From Clostridium cylindrosporum DSM 605 (GTDB lineage Bacteria; Bacillota; Clostridia; Clostridiales; Caloramatoraceae), in contig NZ_LFVU01000007.1 of NCBI RefSeq assembly GCF_001047375.1, positions 1 through 64,000 of the forward strand: DNA of 64,000 nucleotides. Direction: 5' to 3'. A program made the translations under genes and the position numbers. Below the pieces are notes generated by a model. The model made no database searches, had not been told where the DNA came from, and worked only from the letters and a program-made list of their open reading frames with translations. Positions 42,152 to 50,646 of this stretch are shown one piece after another (within the stretch, counting starts at the first letter, position 1; each line of letters begins with the position of its first letter).

Positions 42152-43351
42152 TTAATCAAGCTCCCCCTGTGTTATTGCCCTTTGAGGCTCAAGACTAGCA
42201 CTTTTTAATGCTGGATAAATAGATGCTATAAATCCAAGTAGCAGAGCAGCAAGTATACCTATTCCACCACACTTTAAAGCTGTAGCAAATGACCAAGTTC
42301 CCACTGGCAATGTTAATGCATCCTTTAATTCATTGAGTATAGGGGTAGTGCATATGGTACCTAATATACTTCCTATTATTCCCCCGACTCCAGCCATAAG
42401 CCATGCTTCAATTAGAATTAGTCTTAGGACGCTACTTTTTTGAACTCCCATTGCTCTAAGTAATCCTATTTCCTTCTTTCTCTCATTTGCAAGAGAATTA
42501 AATCGCCCTATTAATGCTAGTGCAGCGATTAATAGGAGTGCAACCCATAGACCTAGAATAATTTTTCCGAATGTTTCTATTTGCACCTTTACATTTCCTA
42601 TAGTTTCACTTGTAGAAATAAACTTTACATTTAGGTTTAAATCACTAATGCTTTTTTCTATTTTTTTAATATCTGCTCCTGGTTTTGCCTTTATAAATAT
42701 AGCTGATACTAACCTTTCTGGTTGTGCATCCTTCCACAGACCCTTTAGCTCATCTACATCCTTAACAATTCTTCTGGCAGAATCTATATTCATGTATATT
42801 GTTTCATCCATACCACTTCCAGTAGGATAAAGCGTCCCAACTACATTAAATATATCGGAAATTATTGAAACCCTGTCTCCAAGGAAGGTCTCTACCTTAC
42901 TTCCTATAACTACTTCATTTTTCTTTAGTTTCTTGAACTTTTGCTGATTAAACCAAGGCTTAAGTATAAAGTCTGTTTTATCATCGTAGCCTACTATTCG
43001 AATTGCTTCTCCATAGCTACAGCATCCACCTTCAAGTGTTTGGGTAAAAAACTGAGGACTTATTTTATCAATCCCAGATACCTTTGATACCTTATCTATA
43101 ATTCCACTATCCATATAAATATTTGCAGGGTTCGCTGTAAACAAAGCCTGATTCGCATCTGCTTTGGCCTTATTTGGTAGGAGCATAATGTCAGCACCTA
43201 GTCTATTACTTGAAAGATTTAATCCTTCCTGTATAACCCAGAAAACTGAAAGACCTATAACAAAAGTTAAAATCGTTAATGTTGTAATAATTACAGTTAG
43301 AATAGATTGTCCCTTTCTTCTAAGAGTATTTTTAAATGCTAATCGCCACAT
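42152..43351 (-). CDS. ABC transporter permease, FtsX/MacB type
   Basis: A 399-residue permease: membrane helix at about 13-35, a large extracellular domain (to about 260), and three further helices in the FtsX domain (LALIGRFNSLANERKKEIGLLRAMG...). The extracellular domain has a vicinal Cys pair in LEGGCCSYGEA. The ATG at 43351 follows AAAGGAT and gives the typical start MWRLAFKNTLRRKGQS. It is divergent from the DUF4418 gene, whose products are also Cys-rich and envelope-located. Confidence 0.9.
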   Translation of the reverse strand: MWRLAFKNTLRRKGQSILTVIITTLTILTFVIGLSVFWVIQEGLNLSSNRLGADIMLLPNKAKADANQALFTANPANIYMDSGIIDKVSKVSGIDKISPQFFTQTLEGGCCSYGEAIRIVGYDDKTDFILKPWFNQQKFKKLKKNEVVIGSKVETFLGDRVSIISDIFNVVGTLYPTGSGMDETIYMNIDSARRIVKDVDELKGLWKDAQPERLVSAIFIKAKPGADIKKIEKSISDLNLNVKFISTSETIGNVKVQIETFGKIILGLWVALLLIAALALIGRFNSLANERKKEIGLLRAMGVQKSSVLRLILIEAWLMAGVGGIIGSILGTICTTPILNELKDALTLPVGTWSFATALKCGGIGILAALLLGFIASIYPALKSASLEPQRAITQGELD

Positions 43352-43581
43352 AATTACAAATCCTTTCATTTTATTCAAACAAGGTTATGTTAGCATATAA
43401 AAAATACAAAAAACAACAAATAGTAAAATTAAAAACCCTTTATAGACATTTTAAATACATTTCGACTCATTTATATAATTTATCTATAATCGCATAAATT
43501 TGTAGTATTTTATACCTTAGTAGTTGTTATATATGTATAATTGTAGATGTATCACTTTTACTTAGAGAGGAGTTGAAATTA

Positions 43582-43983
43582 TTGAAGAATCTTTCGACGA
43601 AGATTATCCCTGCAGTTTTAGTAGTAATCTCACTACTTATACTAGGTGCTATTTTTATTTGGTCACCTGTATGTACTGGTACACTAGAACTTGCTAATGG
43701 TAATATGACTCATATGAAGTGTTTCTACACAGCTAAAGCTGAGGCCTGCCTTGCAATTATTCTACTAGTATCTTCTATTGCGTCATTTTTCACAAAGGGA
43801 AATCAATTAGCAATTATCACAATTGGAATTTTATTTATTGTACTAACATTTGATTCCCCAATGGGAATTGGAATCTGTAAAAAGGAAATAATGGCATGCC
43901 ATGACACTGCAGCTTGGATTCGAACTGGAGGCGCTATTACTATCCTTGGTGGTATATTAATGCTTTTCAAAAAAAGGGATTAA
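43582..43983 (+). CDS. DUF4418 family membrane protein
   Basis: A 133-residue protein with four membrane helices and a conserved set of Cys and His at the outer face: SPVCTGTL, MTHMKCFYTAKAEAC, and GIGICKKEIMACHDTAAW. This pattern identifies DUF4418, of unknown function. TTG at 43582 is preferred to the TTG at 43573, which is too close to the GAGAGGAG site. It starts a plus-strand operon with a lipoprotein and another membrane protein, opposite the ABC genes. Confidence 0.8.
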   Translation: MKNLSTKIIPAVLVVISLLILGAIFIWSPVCTGTLELANGNMTHMKCFYTAKAEACLAIILLVSSIASFFTKGNQLAIITIGILFIVLTFDSPMGIGICKKEIMACHDTAAWIRTGGAITILGGILMLFKKRD

Positions 43984-44038
43984 TTATTCAATGTAAATTA
44001 TTTATTTAATTTATAAAAAACAAAAAAGGAGAATGAAT

Positions 44039-44695
44039 ATGAAATTTAAAAAATTAGCTTCAATTTTAACAGCAGTAGTATGTGCACTTAGCATAACTGC
44101 ATGTTCAGCAAACAAAACTGAAGAAAAGAAACCTGCAGAAACTGCAAAGGCTCCAGAAATAATTGTAAACAAGGAAAAGAAGGAAGTAATTTATCCAGCT
44201 GAAGTAAATGGTAAGTACTTTACAGAAGGTACTCGTCATGGAGTTGTATTCAAGGATGGTTCAAATGGAGAAAAGGCTGTTCTACGTGGACTTGCAGATC
44301 AAGTTAAGTTTCATGAAGCTCTAACTCAAATTGGTGCAAAACCAGGAAATAACCTAACTTTAGCAGACATGAAAAAAAGTGTTCCAGTAGCTGGTGATAA
44401 GCTAAATGTATTTGTAACATGGGAAGGTGCTAACAAAGAAATTCCTTTCGCTGATGTAATTAAGGCTTCAGAGGAAAAACCTATGGATGTAAGATTTGGT
44501 GGAAACCTTGAAAATGCTAAGAAAAAGAAAACTGGTTGCGTACTATGCCTAGATAGCTGTGCTGTTGGTATTACAAGTGATGCAGCTTACCCAACAGGAG
44601 CAGTTGAAAGCAAGAAAGTAACTTTCACTGGTGACAAAAATGTTCTTCCAGCTGATGGTACTAAGGTTAGTGTAATCTTCCGTCTAGCAAAGTAG
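44039..44695 (+). CDS. YdjY-like lipoprotein
   Basis: A 218-residue lipoprotein. The lipobox LSITAC puts the lipidated Cys at about residue 22, followed by a Lys/Glu linker. The body matches YdjY-like domains: RHGVVFKDGSNGEKAVLRGLAD, TLADMKK, and a C-terminal TGCVLCLDSCAVGI with three closely spaced Cys (CxxCxxxC) and PTGAVESKKVTF. The Cys cluster suggests metal or redox chemistry outside the membrane. The ATG at 44039 is chosen for spacing to GGAG. Confidence 0.8.
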   Translation: MKFKKLASILTAVVCALSITACSANKTEEKKPAETAKAPEIIVNKEKKEVIYPAEVNGKYFTEGTRHGVVFKDGSNGEKAVLRGLADQVKFHEALTQIGAKPGNNLTLADMKKSVPVAGDKLNVFVTWEGANKEIPFADVIKASEEKPMDVRFGGNLENAKKKKTGCVLCLDSCAVGITSDAAYPTGAVESKKVTFTGDKNVLPADGTKVSVIFRLAK

Positions 44696-44730
44696 GACTA
44701 GTTTAAAATATTTAAAACGGAGTAAACCTA

Positions 44731-45141
44731 ATGAAGTATTTTAATATATTATATAATAGCTTTCTATGGTCACTTGTAATAGCCTTAACTTCATTTAAAA
44801 GTGAGTGGCTTGAAATGAGAATGAACATAGGCCTATTATTATTTGGAGTTTGGATAGCACTGTTTATAATTTTAAGTTTAATATCTATTAAGAAAACACT
44901 TAATATGAGCTTTATATTTTCTATAATAAACTTAATTGTTTGTTTAGGATATTTAGCTGTTCTTTATGGAATAGAAAGACTTTCTATAGTACCTGCTTCT
45001 ATTATTCGTGAAGGTCTTAATATGACAAGTGTAAGCTTTAATACTATTAATACTGTACTTATAGTCTTTCTATTAGTTGGACTAGTAATTATATTCTTCA
45101 CATCTGCTTCAAATAAAAAAAGAAGAGATATTTTTAGTTAA
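44731..45141 (+). CDS. Membrane protein (136 aa) of the DUF4418 operon
   Basis: Four hydrophobic helices (about 8-22, 32-50, 58-80, 108-127) and a basic C-terminus. No family is recognised. It starts 35 bases after the lipoprotein gene and is followed by a strong terminator, so it belongs to the same operon. Confidence 0.65.
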   Translation: MKYFNILYNSFLWSLVIALTSFKSEWLEMRMNIGLLLFGVWIALFIILSLISIKKTLNMSFIFSIINLIVCLGYLAVLYGIERLSIVPASIIREGLNMTSVSFNTINTVLIVFLLVGLVIIFFTSASNKKRRDIFS

Positions 45142-45150
45142 CATATAATT

Positions 45151-45186
45151 AGAGCACTGACAATTTAAAATTGTCAGTGCTCTAAT
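45151..45186. terminator. Bidirectional terminator
   Basis: Perfect arms of 16 bp AGAGCACTGACAATTT and its complement (45151-45183), then TAATTT. Confidence 0.9.
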
Positions 45187-45224
45187 TTCTTATTCCTGTA
45201 ATTCAACTATTCATACATAATTCA

Positions 45225-45602
45225 TTACCTTTTTAACTCACTTTCACTTGTAACTACCCACTGTTCATATCTTTCTATTTTATAATCTAAGCGCTCTATA
45301 GTTTTCTTCATACTTTCCATCTTTTCTACTAATAGCTTGCGCTGTTCGATTAATAACATTTTTCTCTCTTCTATGGTTCCATCACCCTGTTGAAATAGAG
45401 TAACATATTCAATTAATACTTCTATTGGAAGACCTGCATTTCTCATACACTTAATAAATTCTATCCACCTACAATCTTCCTCAGTGTAATTCCTGATTCC
45501 ACCTTTATTACGTTTTATACTGGGAATAAGTCCGATTCGCTCATAATAACGAAGTGTATCCTGAGAAAGATCAAATTTCTTACTTACTTCTGTAATCGTC
45601 AT
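45225..45602 (-). CDS. MerR family regulator, AdhR-like
   Basis: A 125-residue MerR protein: N-terminal helix-turn-helix and wing TITEVSKKFDLSQDTLRYYERIGLIP and GIRNYTEEDCRWIEFIKCMRNAGLPIE, then a C-terminal coiled coil. The CMRNAGLPIExLIEY text fits the AdhR group, which senses aldehydes or quinones through Cys. The ATG at 45602 follows AGGAGG. Its promoter has the 19-bp spacer typical of MerR activation, so it is likely autoregulated. Confidence 0.9.
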   Translation of the reverse strand: MTITEVSKKFDLSQDTLRYYERIGLIPSIKRNKGGIRNYTEEDCRWIEFIKCMRNAGLPIEVLIEYVTLFQQGDGTIEERKMLLIEQRKLLVEKMESMKKTIERLDYKIERYEQWVVTSESELKR

Positions 45603-45687
45603 AGAGTTGAACCTCCTAAAATAATTCATATGTGATAAAACTTTAAACTCTTTCTAATTTTTATTATCATAGACTAATCTGTATAAA

Positions 45688-45718
45688 ACTTTATCACTTA
45701 GAGCTAACTCCAAGTCAA
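45688..45718 (-). promoter_or_regulatory. MerR-type promoter of the merR gene
   Basis: Minus strand TTGACT (45713-45718), a 19-bp spacer holding the dyad TTGGAGTTAGCTCTAAG, and TAAAGT (45688-45693). The overlong spacer with a central dyad is the classic MerR target. Confidence 0.8.
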
Positions 45719-45740
45719 GAACCTTTTAATAGCATTACTA

Positions 45741-45956
45741 TTAATTTTCTTCATCACTTTTGTATTCTAAGATATCTCCAGGTTGGCATTCTAATGCTTT
45801 ACAAATTGCCTCTAAAGTCGTAAACCTAATTGCTTTAGCCTTTCCATTTTTCAATATAGAAAGGTTAGCCATTGTTATCCCTACTCTTTCGGAAAGTTCT
45901 GTTACACTCATCTTCCTTTTAGCCAACATCACATCAATATTAATTATAATTGCCAT
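45741..45956 (-). CDS. Cro/CI-type HTH regulator
   Basis: A 71-residue Xre-family repressor with the HTH KMSVTELSERVGITMANLSILKNGKAKAIRFTTLEAICKAL and the C-terminal CQPGDILEY typical of YozG-like proteins. The start at 45956 follows GAGGTG. It starts just past the stop of the DUF2975 gene, a standard pairing in Firmicutes. Confidence 0.9.
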   Translation of the reverse strand: MAIIINIDVMLAKRKMSVTELSERVGITMANLSILKNGKAKAIRFTTLEAICKALECQPGDILEYKSDEEN

Positions 45957-45966
45957 GTTATTCACC

Positions 45967-46449
45967 TCATATCGTTAAATCATTATCTGCTTTTATATCT
46001 ATGGCATCTTTTAAAAGTTTTTGAAGAACAGCAGCAAAAACTGCAATAACCGCTGAAGCAAAAATAATGACCAATCCTATTATTATAATACCTGGAGCAT
46101 CATCCATCTCCGCTATGAGATAAAAAAGCGGCATGCCTATTATATACAAAATACTAAATGTGATTGCACAGTATTTTATATTTTTTAAGGCCCTTACAGA
46201 TAATTCGGAAAAAGCCTTGTTCTTGTCGATATAGCTTAGAAGCTTAAAAGCTTGATATAGGGCAAAGTAAAAAGGTATCGCTGTTGCATACAAATCCATT
46301 AAAACAAGATATTTTATATAAGCCATACCTGGATACAATTCTGCTGCAAAGCTTCCTATCTTAGGCACTAGAAATATGCACAGAGCAAGAACTGGAATTC
46401 CAATAAAAATAACAGCCATCTTTAAAAAGAGTGTTGAACATTTTTTCAT
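45967..46449 (-). CDS. DUF2975 membrane protein
   Basis: A 160-residue membrane protein with four helices and the YLVLMDLYATAIPFYFALYQAFKLLSYIDKNKAFSELSV block of DUF2975. Such proteins are encoded with an Xre repressor and may sense a membrane signal; the function is not established. GAGGTAC precedes the ATG. Confidence 0.85.
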   Translation of the reverse strand: MKKCSTLFLKMAVIFIGIPVLALCIFLVPKIGSFAAELYPGMAYIKYLVLMDLYATAIPFYFALYQAFKLLSYIDKNKAFSELSVRALKNIKYCAITFSILYIIGMPLFYLIAEMDDAPGIIIIGLVIIFASAVIAVFAAVLQKLLKDAIDIKADNDLTI

Positions 46450-46599
46450 AAAAAGTACCTCACTTATTTATTTTTAATTTAATTCTAATACATTGTATAT
46501 CGTTTTGCAATAAATTATTATTAATATTCGTTATATAATTATTATTTTTATCTTATTTTCTCGCCAAATTGTTTCTTTGTATGATCTTCTTATCTAATA

Positions 46600-46637
46600 A
46601 AAAATACCGCATATTTTTTCAATAATACGGTATTTTT
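46600..46637 (-). terminator. Terminator
   Basis: AAAAATACCG/CGGTATTTTT arms with T tract on the minus strand; ends the acetyltransferase gene. Confidence 0.85.
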
Positions 46638-46646
46638 ATATTTTAT

Positions 46647-47207
46647 TTATATATTTTTAATAAATTTCGCTGGAACTCCCGCATACACTGTATTATTAGG
46701 TATATCTTTAGTAACAACCGAACCTGCTCCAATAACAGAATTTTCTCCAATTGTCACCCCTGGGCAAACTGTTACTCCTGCTCCAAGCCATACATTACGT
46801 TTAATTTTTACACTCTTAAGAATAACACCACGTCTATTTTTAGAATCTAGCGGGTGATTAACTGATAATATTTTTACGTCAGGGCCAATAAGAACATTAT
46901 CTTCTAATTCAATCCCACCTAAATCAACAAACATACACGATTTATTGATAAATATATTCTTACCTAATCTAATATTAGATCCAAAGTCTGTATTAAACGG
47001 TGTTAATACTTGTACAGAACTATCAAGTTTATTACCAGTAATTTTTGATAAAATATTTCTAACTTCTTGAGGTGTTTTATATCCTGTATTTAATTCAGAT
47101 GTTAATTTCAAAGTATTCTCAAGTATTTCATTAATTTGAGTAAATATTGGATCTTCACTTGAAATAAACTCACTTGTTTGTATCTTATCTAATAACTCTT
47201 TATTCAT
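46647..47207 (-). CDS. Sugar O-acetyltransferase, maltose-acetyltransferase type
   Basis: A 186-residue left-handed beta-helix enzyme. Hexapeptide repeats run from about 70 (VQVLTPFNTDFGSNIRLGKN) to the end, with the active-site SVNHPLD and the closing VWLGAGVTVCPGVTIGENSVIGAGSVV. It acetylates sugars from acetyl-CoA. The ATG at 47207 follows GTGGAGG. Its promoter carries the same MerR-type dyad as merR, so it is probably regulated by the MerR protein at 45225. Confidence 0.85.
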   Translation of the reverse strand: MNKELLDKIQTSEFISSEDPIFTQINEILENTLKLTSELNTGYKTPQEVRNILSKITGNKLDSSVQVLTPFNTDFGSNIRLGKNIFINKSCMFVDLGGIELEDNVLIGPDVKILSVNHPLDSKNRRGVILKSVKIKRNVWLGAGVTVCPGVTIGENSVIGAGSVVTKDIPNNTVYAGVPAKFIKNI

Positions 47208-47267
47208 TGTATCCTCCACTTTTTCTTAAAAGTATTTTTTATTATCATAGATTGACCTATGTATAAA

Positions 47268-47298
47268 ACCTTATCACTTGGAGTTAACTCTAGGTCAA
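47268..47298 (-). promoter_or_regulatory. MerR-type promoter of the acetyltransferase gene
   Basis: Minus strand TTGACC (47293-47298), a 19-bp spacer with the dyad TAGAGTTAACTCCAAG, and TAAGGT (47268-47273). It is nearly identical to the merR promoter at 45688-45718, and similarity continues about 30 bp downstream. Confidence 0.8.
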
Positions 47299-47352
47299 GA
47301 ACTCTTTAATAAGAATTCTAGTAAATTCAACTTCACTCCTAATATATATAAA

Positions 47353-47393
47353 ATGGCAGCTTTCATGTTATCACAAACGCTGAAAACTGCCAT
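47353..47393 (-). terminator. Terminator
   Basis: ATGGCAGTTTTCA and TGAAAGCTGCCAT pair imperfectly across 16 nt; TTTTATAT follows on the minus strand. Confidence 0.75.
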
Positions 47394-47403
47394 AGAATAA
47401 TAT

Positions 47404-48768
47404 TTAATTAGAAACATAGATATCTAAAACATTTTCTAGATTATAGTGTCCATAATATGAACTACTATAGCCATTCTCATCCCTTAAACTAATATTCCCT
47501 ACTATACTTTCTTCTTTATTATCCTGTAGTTTATATAGGGAAATCTCATCTTTGCCAGTTAACCTAGCAAATACAATAGACCTTCCCTTTGATATATAAA
47601 TAGGATAAAAATCAAAGTTATCACCCTTAGTTAACTTTTCTACCTTTTTAGTATCTATATCTACGCTATATATATTATGAGGCTCCTTAAGCCATTTACT
47701 TGCATCTTCATTAGTATTAGATGCTGCAAATATAATCTTTTTACCATCTGGTGAAAAGGAAGGTGTCATTGTAACCATTCCCTTAGTAGTTGGTCCATAG
47801 GGCTGATTACTTGCTATCATTTCATCTGGCAATATAGGAGTAAAGCTTTGATCCCTCGCATTTAGTTTAACTAAAGTCTTGTTAATATTCATATTTCTTA
47901 ATCCACCGTTATTTAGTACAGCTATACTACCATCTAAAGGGTTTATAGTTAAGTTATCACTATAACTTAAAGCGAATACACCTTTATCATCAAAGGTTTT
48001 AAAGTTATTACTCTTTACTTCATATACCCCAAGTGGAACTCCATCTGAATTAATAGAAGCTGAATGGACTCTACGCCATATATATACATAGGCGCCATCC
48101 TTTGAAATCCCAGCAACTCTAGGTGTTAAACCTAGATCATCTTCACTAATAGGCTTTGAGGGAACTACAACTCTTTGCTCTCCTTTAGATAAATCATAGC
48201 TTATAACTCCTTTGTGTTCTATATACTCCTGTCCATCCTTTGTATAATACCTATATAACTCTGAATATATAGTGCCAAGCCTATCTCCTTCTATACCTTC
48301 ATAACGATTCTCACTATTGATATAAATAGAAGACTTTTTAGACTTTAAGTTAAATCCGCTAAGTCCACCTTTTTCTGTTGAGTATACCAAATTATCCTTA
48401 TCTGCCCAAGAATAGCTTACAATCTTATCAGAAATCTTTATGGGCTGTTTATCACCTTTGGGGGAATCAATTGAAACTATATATAGGCTTCCATCCTTCG
48501 TATAAGCTACTACCTTTCCCTCTGGAGAAATCCTAGGGCTTTTAAATACACCCTTTTTATCTAAGTTGATATCTTCCCCTAGTTTTGATAAGTTAACCTT
48601 CCATAATCCATCCTCTTTAACAACTACTGCAATATCATTAGGACTATTTCTTTCTTTTATCCCACCTAAGGCGTTGCTTGTAGCTCCTGAAATTATTATT
48701 AGTAATAATATAAAAACCAGTGATAATCGATTTAATATTTTTCTTGAAATTTCCCTTATTTTAATCAT
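47404..48768 (-). CDS. Secreted or anchored TolB-like beta-propeller protein
   Basis: A 454-residue protein with an N-terminal hydrophobic segment (about 13-30) and then WD40/TolB-like blades, such as SPRISPEGKVVAYTKDGSLYIV and TPSFSPDGKKIIFAASN ... NIYSVDIDTKKVEKLT. Such propellers usually bind proteins or glycans outside the membrane. No strong ribosome binding site is seen before the ATG. The gap 48769-49021 upstream has only AT-rich sequence. Confidence 0.75.
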   Translation of the reverse strand: MIKIREISRKILNRLSLVFILLLIIISGATSNALGGIKERNSPNDIAVVVKEDGLWKVNLSKLGEDINLDKKGVFKSPRISPEGKVVAYTKDGSLYIVSIDSPKGDKQPIKISDKIVSYSWADKDNLVYSTEKGGLSGFNLKSKKSSIYINSENRYEGIEGDRLGTIYSELYRYYTKDGQEYIEHKGVISYDLSKGEQRVVVPSKPISEDDLGLTPRVAGISKDGAYVYIWRRVHSASINSDGVPLGVYEVKSNNFKTFDDKGVFALSYSDNLTINPLDGSIAVLNNGGLRNMNINKTLVKLNARDQSFTPILPDEMIASNQPYGPTTKGMVTMTPSFSPDGKKIIFAASNTNEDASKWLKEPHNIYSVDIDTKKVEKLTKGDNFDFYPIYISKGRSIVFARLTGKDEISLYKLQDNKEESIVGNISLRDENGYSSSYYGHYNLENVLDIYVSN

Positions 48769-49021
48769 AAACTTATATTGAAAAACTTATAAAAATTTAT
48801 ATATCCTGCTTATTTATATTTATTAGATATATACCTTTTCTAGTTTTGCATACTCCTTTCATTTTTTATTTTCCACTGATTCTGGATTAAAGCTAGATAA
48901 TATCTACATAAACCTACAGTGTTAAATATATTATCAGTCATAATATGCAAAACCATTCCTAAAACAAAATCACAAAATCACTGCATTAGAATAAAAATAT
49001 CTTTATTTTTTAAATAAAAAA

Positions 49022-49066
49022 ATATGAGTTTTACAAGGGACCATGCCACTTGTAAAGCTCATATTA
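49022..49066 (-). terminator. Terminator
   Basis: ATATGAGTTTTACAAG and CTTGTAAAGCTCATAT arms (one mismatch) with a T tract on the minus strand; ends the gene at 49075. Confidence 0.85.
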
Positions 49067-49074
49067 TAAATGAT

Positions 49075-49470
49075 TTATATACTATAGATACCTTTTGTTT
49101 TAAGATATCTTTCTATTTTTTCTGTATACTCTGTTCTTTTATTAATACATTTAGCAAACTCTAGGCCTTCTTGTGGTGTTAATGCATTACCTCCACTTGC
49201 TTTAGACCTAATTTCTCTTATTGTATTCTCATTTACTATATATCCTCTAAGTAATTCTATATAATAAATTTGTGGTGTATGTTCAAGGGATATATCATGA
49301 CTAAAGGATTCCTTTTCATCATCTGTCATAGAAGCTCCATCAACCATAAAATAATCACTACTAACACATCCATTTACTTCTTTTAGGAATTCTACCATAC
49401 TCTCTTCTTCCTTATATCTAATAATAGCATCATCTAAAGCTATCTTTAATAACATCTTAATACCTTCCAT
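49075..49470 (-). CDS. Hypothetical protein (131 aa)
   Basis: A soluble, helical, acidic protein read from the ATG at 49470 (AAAGGAG about 12 bases upstream). Segments such as EESMVEFLKEVNGCVSSDYFMVDGASMTDDEKESF and GGNALTPQEGLEFAKCINKRTEY are not recognised. It is divergent to nothing and has its own terminator. Confidence 0.5.
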   Translation of the reverse strand: MEGIKMLLKIALDDAIIRYKEEESMVEFLKEVNGCVSSDYFMVDGASMTDDEKESFSHDISLEHTPQIYYIELLRGYIVNENTIREIRSKASGGNALTPQEGLEFAKCINKRTEYTEKIERYLKTKGIYSI

Positions 49471-49633
49471 AGTTCTCTTATCTCCTTTCTTTTCCTTATC
49501 TAATCCACGAAGTATATATAACATAAATTATACATAAGTTGCTTCTGTAAGTCTAAAATATTTAATCTTATATTAGAGTTAAAATCCCTAATACTCCTAA
49601 ACCCTTGATTATGAGATTTTCTTATGCCTTTGA

Positions 49634-50476
49634 TTATAGCTCTACTGATTCAGTTCTAAATGCCTCCATCATCTCACTTGTAAGACTTATATTTAGATTA
49701 GGACTTGGTATATCTTCTCTGTCCACCCAAACTCCTAATGACAGTTCATCTTCATCAATGGTGATTTCGTCATCCCCATCAAGCTCAGCAAAAAATCCAA
49801 CAAGAAGCGTATCACTAAAAGGCCATGGTTGGCTCTTATAGAATTTAAGATTTTTCACCTTAAGCCCCACTTCCTCTTTTACTTCTCTGTAAACTGTTTG
49901 TTCAAGACTTTCCCCTATCTCAGCAAAACCAGCTATAAGAGCATAATTATTGTAAGCACGCCCTGCATACTTTGTTAAAAGCAGGCGATTTCCATTATAA
50001 ACAGCTACTATAACACATGGAGATATAGTTGGATATACTTTAAATCCACATGATTCACAATAAAGCATACGTTGCTTTTTTGAATGTTTCATTGACTTGC
50101 TACACTTACTACAGAAACGATGACTATCATACCAGCGATTTAACTGCCATCCAACAACACCTACAAATGAGCGCCAGTATTTTGGCTCAGTTCTAAACCT
50201 GTTAATACTTGCATAACTCCACCCATTTATTGAATCAAGTCCCTTTTCATTTACTAAGTAATAGTTAATATTATCTATACTAAAAAGGAATTGAGCATTA
50301 TCTATAAGACCTGGATATTCCACTTGAAAATCAGAAAACGACGGATACCAAAGCTTATCTTTATCCTCTCTAATAAGTACTGTATCTCCCTCATATGAAA
50401 GAAAGAGATCTTGAGGCTCTGCTACTTTATCTTTAAAGTTATTATCAAATATTCTTGGTTCTATATCTTGAATCAT
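49634..50476 (-). CDS. nudC: NAD(+) diphosphatase / RNA deNADding enzyme NudC
   Basis: A 280-residue Nudix hydrolase. A four-Cys zinc ribbon (CSKCSKSM ... YCESCG, about 121-144) separates the N-terminal domain from the Nudix domain. The Nudix box is GFAEIGESLEQTVYREVKEEVGL and the NADH-specific SQPWPFSDTLLVGF follows. It splits NAD(H) and can remove NAD caps from RNA. GGAGG precedes the ATG. It is divergent from the gene at 50647. Confidence 0.9.
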   Translation of the reverse strand: MIQDIEPRIFDNNFKDKVAEPQDLFLSYEGDTVLIREDKDKLWYPSFSDFQVEYPGLIDNAQFLFSIDNINYYLVNEKGLDSINGWSYASINRFRTEPKYWRSFVGVVGWQLNRWYDSHRFCSKCSKSMKHSKKQRMLYCESCGFKVYPTISPCVIVAVYNGNRLLLTKYAGRAYNNYALIAGFAEIGESLEQTVYREVKEEVGLKVKNLKFYKSQPWPFSDTLLVGFFAELDGDDEITIDEDELSLGVWVDREDIPSPNLNISLTSEMMEAFRTESVEL

Positions 50477-50600
50477 CCTAGACCTCCTTCATTTGCAGTA
50501 AATCTAATCTACCTTTTCCCCGTTTATTATAATAACTATTCCACTATATGTAAAACAAAGTTTTCTCTTTTTTCTTACCTCAATCATATATATAAATCAC

Positions 50601-50644
50601 TAACTCCTAATATATTATTAATACAAATAATATATTAGGAGTTA
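50601..50644 (+). promoter_or_regulatory. Perfect hairpin covering the ribosome binding site
   Basis: Perfect 19-bp arms (50601-50619, 50626-50644) with a 6-nt loop AATACA. The right arm contains the AGGAG ribosome binding site of the gene starting at 50647, only two bases away. In mRNA the site would be fully paired. It could equally be a dyad operator on DNA. Confidence 0.8.
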
Positions 50645-50646
50645 AA

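Noticed and set aside
45225-45629. Start of merR at 45629
   Set aside because: The longer start lies before the AGGAGG site; the ATG at 45602 fits the site and the family N-terminus.
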